DNA of 64,000 nt, from contig NW_024037056.1 of assembly GCF_015706575.1 (NCBI RefSeq), positions 4,798,109-4,862,108 on the forward strand. The letters are read 5' to 3'. The notes under the pieces are model-generated. The model saw only the letters and a program-made list of their open reading frames with translations. It had not been told where the DNA came from and ran no database searches. The stretch is from Patiria miniata (taxonomy: Eukaryota > Echinodermata > Asteroidea > Valvatida > Asterinidae). The position numbers and the translations under genes were made by a program. Shown here piece by piece: positions 58,600 through 64,000 of this stretch (position 1 is the stretch's first letter; every line of letters starts with the position of its first letter).

Positions 58600-61020
58600 C
58601 AAAATGTATCTCTCTTTCTCTATAGGTATCTTTGCATTCAATTCAGTTGTTTCAGTTGTTGGCAGATGAAAGAGATACATGTGTAAATGCCTTAGGCTCT
58701 CCAAAATAACAAACAGAAAAACGGAGCTTAAATGTTGTCAACTGTGCAGAGGTTTACAAGCATTCTTGATCCTATGGTTCCAAACTTAAACAGAACCGCA
58801 ACAAGTCTAGGGTTGTTTACCAATTCATCCACAATACATTTGCAGCTGCAGAATTTCACTGGTACATTTCCAGCACAGTAGTTGCATTTGCCAACGGTTT
58901 GAAAAGGCCTTGAGTCTTGCGTAAAGCAATTGGCAATAACATGCTATTTATAGCTGTATCCAAACATCCCTTACATCCGTCACTGATTGTGCAACAATAC
59001 ACCTGCCAACACGTACATGTCCGTATCTATGTACTCAGTGCATATCGCCTATACACAACAGGTTAAAGGTCACCACTTTGATGATAGTTTATGATGATGT
59101 ATGGTTTATGATGAAAAATGCACACACACTGTAGTAGAACTTTCCAAATAACGATTAATTAGAACAATTCCCACTGTTTGAACAGTCACAGACAGTCAAA
59201 AATTTCACCCACTTCCCCTGCCATGCCTTTTACACAGGCTAGACACCAACAATCAGATCATATTTCAAGCAAATTCAGTCAACAGACAAAGTAGGCAACT
59301 GGGGTTGAAAATAATTCAAGGACAAAGTGCAAAAGGAAACTGCAGGTGACTAAGTACAGCTTTTGTACGCAAGGCTAGTATCCTGTCTGCACTAATTCAT
59401 CAACATGTACAGACCTCCAGCACAACAATGATTGGAATTGTGTGACCACACAAAGGTTGACACATCAAGTTGTACCATTTGCAGGTGAATAAATTGACTC
59501 TATGTGAATGTGGAGAAATGTCAACAACTAAAGAACTGAAATGTAAAAAAAAAACTGGTTTCAAATCAAAGAAGATGAGTGAAACAAAAGAAACCAAAAT
59601 AAAAGGAAAATCATGATCAGTTTTGGACTTACTACTTGTCTTTCCTCATTTATTACCAAATGGTTTAAATAAAAACCCAAAACAAAACTTTTAAATATTT
59701 ACATTAACACTGTGTGCTCTACACAGTTGAAAAAAATCATCAACTCAAGGAGAGAAAGGAGTAACAAAGTTGGGCCAGACTCGGCCCTGATAGAAAACTG
59801 TGCTGCATAACTAACGGACATCTACAAAACACCCAGCAACTCTTATGACTTCTGTGTACATATATTTACATAAACAATTACCGGTAATTTCCAAGCGTGA
59901 TTCAATGCATTCCACATTTATACAACCTGGTTTTTGCATGACAGATACCTAAAGGACAAATCTGACTGGCATGCCACAAAGGACCAAGTGAACTGGAATA
60001 CAATAATCCTACACTTCTAAGGCTAATAGAATTTTATGTCTAATGATGTATTTACATATATGTGAGTTTACCTATTTTCATATCGGACAAGTGCAATAGC
60101 ATATTGTGTTCACACGACCACTGTGCTGTACAGTTTCAACAATGTTATTTTTCCCATCAATAGAATTGTACAATGGATTAAAGGCAGAGAGAATCATTTG
60201 TAATTTGTGCAGTCTTTTTCCTTTGAAGCAACAAAAAGCTCAAAATCTTAAGAAAAGGGTGCTGAACAACCTGACAAAGTTTTAGCTCTGTGAATGCTGT
60301 ATATTCCCGAGGAAGCAACATTCTGGGATCTCGATTTTAATTCAAAAGTTGCCGAGCCATATTTTCAACTGCGCCCGTATTATCAGCATCCATTCTCAAA
60401 CGGCCAATTGCAGCTATGTGATGTCACATACTGAACTGTGTCAATGCTTGTGCACACCCATTCACCCAATTTCAAACCAACTGCTAATTTCCAAAAATGT
60501 GTCACTTGACACATCTTTGGAAATGACCTTTTTAATGTTTTCTGTAAAATGACAGCATGCCAGAAGGAATAATTTCACAGAGAGTTTTAAAGTGTCATTG
60601 CATCTTTAAACCAAGTAAGCTTTTTAATAAGTAAGTATTTTGGTTGGTCATGTTTTGGATAGCTGCAGTCCACTCTAGCTTTAAGATATGGAAGTTGGGT
60701 GTAATATGGTGTAGGTTGCTCAGTTAAAGTGGCTGGAATCTGCCTGGACAGCATCTTTCACTTCAACCACATGAACGGCCTTAAGCTCCGGTATTAAAAG
60801 GTGACACATGATTACAATGGAAAAAGAATAGAAAATGAGCTTCACACAAGAACTGACCTTCCGAACTCGTCGAAATGCAATTAAGTGTATAAACCATGCT
60901 GGAAAAACAATTCTGGCAAACAAAAGAAAATTCGGCAAGTCCATGTGAATTATCTGCCCACCTGGTGCAGTATTCCAAGAAGAATATTTCCTGTCTATTG
61001 TATGGCTGGGGATTGTGTCC
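58600..61020. other. Intergenic DNA between the H4-like ORF and SMC4
   Basis: No supported exon. It should hold the SMC4 3' UTR (a minus-strand AATAAA is at 59,649-59,654, rather far) and the H4-like promoter, for which no TATA box was evident. The dispersed repeat at 60,220-60,500 is described separately. Confidence 0.5.
60220..60500. repeat. Dispersed repeat, copy 2
   Basis: Relative of 39,850-40,095, with the same block order (GCTGAACAACCTGA, GTTTTAGCTC, TCTCGATTTTA, CAACTGCGCC, AATTTCCAAAAATG). Confidence 0.6.
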
Positions 61021-63990
61021 TCAAGAGCAGGTGACAGGTTGCTGCTGCTGCTGCTGCTGCTGTTGCTCAGTCAGTGGTGGCTGTTGAGCCGCCAGCTTGC
61101 GGGGGTTAATAGAAACCGTCTTAGAGCAGTTGTGTGTCTTGTAGATGCCTACCAGACGATCGGCCAACTCAAACATGTTGTTACGCAGCGAGATGACAAT
61201 GAACTGCGCATTCTTGGTTCGCTCCTGAGTGAACAATCAAAGAAAAAAATGAAGAGTTTCCACACATCTTGAGATTCATACACTAGCATAAGGAAACAAA
61301 TGTTTATTTCATGACTTATTTTACTTTGAATGTGCACAAACCCATGAAGTCTTCGCGTGAACGTCAGGCATCATAGTCAATGTGTTCAAATGTCAATCCA
61401 AGTGGTCTCCCCCAACTCTCCCTTCGCTACCGTTGCAGGGGGTACTTTTGCACGGAGCCCATAGCAATGCCAGAAACACACACGCATAGAGTGCATACCT
61501 TAATGTAGTGTCCTACAATGGAGACATTCTTGAAGTCTAAGGCAGCATCAATCTCATCCATGACATAGAGTGGGTTAGGCTTGAACTGATGCAAGGCAAA
61601 GACAAGAGACAAGGAGCTCAGTGTCTTCTCACCGCCAGACAGGTTGCAAATATTCTTCCAGCTCTTCTTGGGTGGGCGAACACTAGTTAAAAAAAAAAGA
61701 GAGAGAGAGACGCACATCAGCTTGTCATATAGACACAAAGTGAAAAGGTTCGGGTGAAAAATACTGGAAATGGGTCTGATGTGCTAACATAAGTTCATCC
61801 ATTAGCATTAAATTAAAGAAAAATGAGTCCACGAAGAATGAATCCACAAAGTCCAAAATCCAAACTATGGATGACCATTTCACCATGATTTTCCATCACA
61901 TTTTGCACTGAAAACCCCATGTGCTAGGTCCTCCTTGGCTGAGAAAACCTCATGTGCTAGGTCCTCCTTGTCTGAGCAGTCGTTAAACCTCTGCACATGA
62001 CGGACAAAACTCATGGAACTCAGTTACTAACCTGAAGACAATTCCTTCAGAGAATGGATCCAGACTGTCTACTAGCTCCAGCTCAGCGTCTCCACCCAGC
62101 GTGATCATCTGATACATCTCCTTCAGGTATTCATTGATGGAGCCAAAGCCTCGCATGAACATGTCAAGACGCTGCTTGCGCATGTCTTCCAAGGAGCGAC
62201 GCTGGGCATTACGAGACTCAGTCAGGGCATCGTATTCTGCTACGCGAGCTAGGTAGGCTTCCTCCTGAGAGAACCAATGCAGGTGACAACAAAAGATTTT
62301 ATTATAGTGCTTCAAATGTATGATAATATGTCAATACAGCTCGCCACGCAAACTTGGGCAAACACCAAAACCTACATTGTGCACTGATAAAAAGTTGGCA
62401 TTTGGTTAAGGTTTAGAAACTAAATCAAGGTTTTCTTCACTGCTTCTTTCGAAGTGGTAGGTAAGAGGGCAGTAGGGCCTTGCATTGTGCTTGAGTATTG
62501 GCAATCTTGTCAGGATATCCCTAAGTAAGCGTTATGGTGCCCTCTATTGGATTGTGGCGGACCTTTTTCTTGTACTGTTGTATAGCAGCCAGGTTGGGGC
62601 TCATCTTGGCTAGCTGTTCCTCACAGACTGTGATCTCATACTGGACTTCCTCTGTATCAATACCGGCCAACTGTTCCTCACTCAGCTCCTCGAGAGATTC
62701 AGAGGTCTCTCCGACCAGAGCATGCAGCTCCAGCTTCCCGAGCTATGGATAAAATCAGGAAAAAACAACATTGGAAATGTTAGCAGCAGACAACAGTTGT
62801 GCAATCTCCACTAGCCCACCCAGCTTCCCAGTGAACCACAATAACAAGCAAAGCAATTTTGCTGTATGTCATCCAAACCTTAGACCCTTTACCTCTTTCT
62901 TCCAGTGTTTGCCTTTCTGTTGGTTCTCTTTGACCAGAGAGTCGTATTTCTCCAGCTCATGTTTGACCTCTACCTGTCTCTTCTTGATCTCAGACTCTTG
63001 CTGCTGAAGTTTCTCAAGCTCAACTGCCCAAAGATAGAGAGAAAAAAGGATACAATAAATTCAAGCAATCAACACCTGATAGTAATTTCTGCAGATTGTA
63101 GGTTTGAGTCCAGTCTGAGAAGGCCAGTATTCTTGAGCACTAATTGCTTCTTACCATCCTCTGTACCTTCCAAAGCCCAAGTTGGAAAATGGCTACTGAT
63201 GACTGCCATTTGGGATTTTGCCACAGATTAGCAATGAAAGTATCAATGATTTTTATATTTGATGTGACTAAAAAAGCTGACAGACCTTTGCTCTTTTCCA
63301 GTTGGCCCTCCATGTCCTTCATTTGCATCTCCGCCTCTCTGAACGCCTCCAAAACCTGCATATGCAGTAAACAAGGTGACAGGTTGATACAACTGTAAAG
63401 GTATTTTGGATTTAATATACATTGACCAAAAAACTCCTAAAATCATGTTGCTGTGTTTTTCACAATGTCCACTCAAATACAACAATCCAAAGAAGCACAT
63501 AAAATCCAATTTGACTTTGCTTGTAATAAAGCATTATTGCTTTTGTCGGTGTCAAAACTATTTTTCATTCTGACAGCTACTAGATATGCATATGGGCAAA
63601 TCAATGGGACTATATTGCCTCTATCATACAAAAGAAACACAGAATATGACTAGGTGCCAGAGTCAAGGACTGCCTTCTTCCATAGTTTCTGTAAGATCAT
63701 ATTTCATACAGCTTGGTGCATTCTCAAGATCTGAAGGTGGCCATATTTTCACAAATGGTTCTGTAGGGATGAAAGTATTCTGAGTATTGTTATTTTAATA
63801 TCTCTCTAGTGAGTTATCGCAGGTAGTACGCACTATTAAGAAACAGAAACATTTTTGGACTGTAAGTCTCACCCTTGTAGCATCATCTTCAAGTCGCTTA
63901 AATTCCACCTCAATCTTCTGCATTGTCTCAGCGTTCTCCTTCTCTTCCTTTTCCATGTTCTCCACACTCTCCTCTGCACGCTTGATGTTC
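61021..63990 (-). CDS. SMC4: SMC4, condensin core ATPase, C-terminal part (last seven exons)
   Basis: Exons 63873-63990, 63286-63355, 62893-63023, 62563-62742, 62032-62264, 61499-61682 and 61021-61224, phase-consistent, encode the last 372 residues; the gene continues beyond 64,000. The first exons encode the C-terminal coiled coil (for example EESVENMEKEEKENAETMQK). The head follows: MITLGGDAELELVDSLDPFS, the ABC signature NLSGGEKTLSSLSLVFALH, Walker B PLYVMDEIDAALD and the H-loop region NAQFIVISLRNNMFELADRL. These blocks match animal SMC4 rather than SMC2, SMC1 or SMC3. With SMC2 it forms the ATPase of condensin, which compacts mitotic chromosomes in the nucleus. The protein ends in an unusual Gln tract (nine Q) before TGA. 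Confidence 0.95.
61041..61071. repeat. CAG/CTG trinucleotide repeat in the last SMC4 exon
   Basis: CTG repeats on the plus strand encode the C-terminal polyglutamine of SMC4 on the minus strand. It is pure except for flanking CAA codons, and likely length-variable. Confidence 0.9.
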
Positions 63991-64000
63991 CTGAGATGAA

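Overview
The window is animal nuclear DNA: short phase-matched exons with GT-AG introns, AT-rich introns full of small transposons, and complex extracellular mosaic proteins. A marine invertebrate deuterostome, most likely an echinoderm, fits best (EMI/EGF/WSC/CCP/FN3-like mosaics, a plant-type polyamine oxidase-like gene, many MITEs). I infer the taxon from gene content; there is no rRNA or mitochondrial marker to prove it.

Left part (1-9.5 kb, minus strand): the 5' portion of a secreted EMI/EGF gene ('gene B'), eight coding exons, continuing beyond position 1. Centre (12.95-47.7 kb, minus strand): a complete giant gene ('gene A'). I could reconstruct 54 coding exons whose phases all agree and sum to 10,896 nt (3,631 codons plus stop). 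The protein has a signal peptide, WSC, CCP/sushi, two EGF-like domains, a roughly 200-residue domain I cannot name, about 22 FN3-like repeats, a mucin-like linker and a galactose-binding-like domain, then ends without a membrane anchor. Genes A and B are head-to-tail paralogues: they share the EGF-like exons and the unnamed domain with identical or near-identical exon lengths, but carry different N-terminal modules and perhaps different C-termini.

Right part: a polyamine-oxidase-like flavoenzyme encoded by one uninterrupted ORF (52.9-54.3 kb, plus), a very divergent but intact histone H4-like ORF (58.3-58.6 kb, minus) whose last codons are repeated in a 45-bp tandem array, and the last seven exons of the condensin subunit SMC4 (61.0-64.0 kb, minus).

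The introns and intergenic DNA hold many non-autonomous elements with readable termini: a hAT-type MITE with a perfect 8-bp target duplication (6.6-7.05 kb), a 5-bp-TSD element enclosing a tRNA-like segment (7.2-7.6 kb), two copies of a TTAA-flanked piggyBac-type MITE (4.3 and 55 kb), a CCCAACTATAGTTGGG palindrome element (37.7-38.6 kb), a long hairpin (38.9-39.07 kb), a 1.5-kb foldback element with satellite-like arms (43.4-44.9 kb), two elements with GGCGGATCC-type ends, a SINE and a LINE 3' end. The most notable points are the mosaic paralogue pair with its unnamed domain, and the divergent H4-like ORF.
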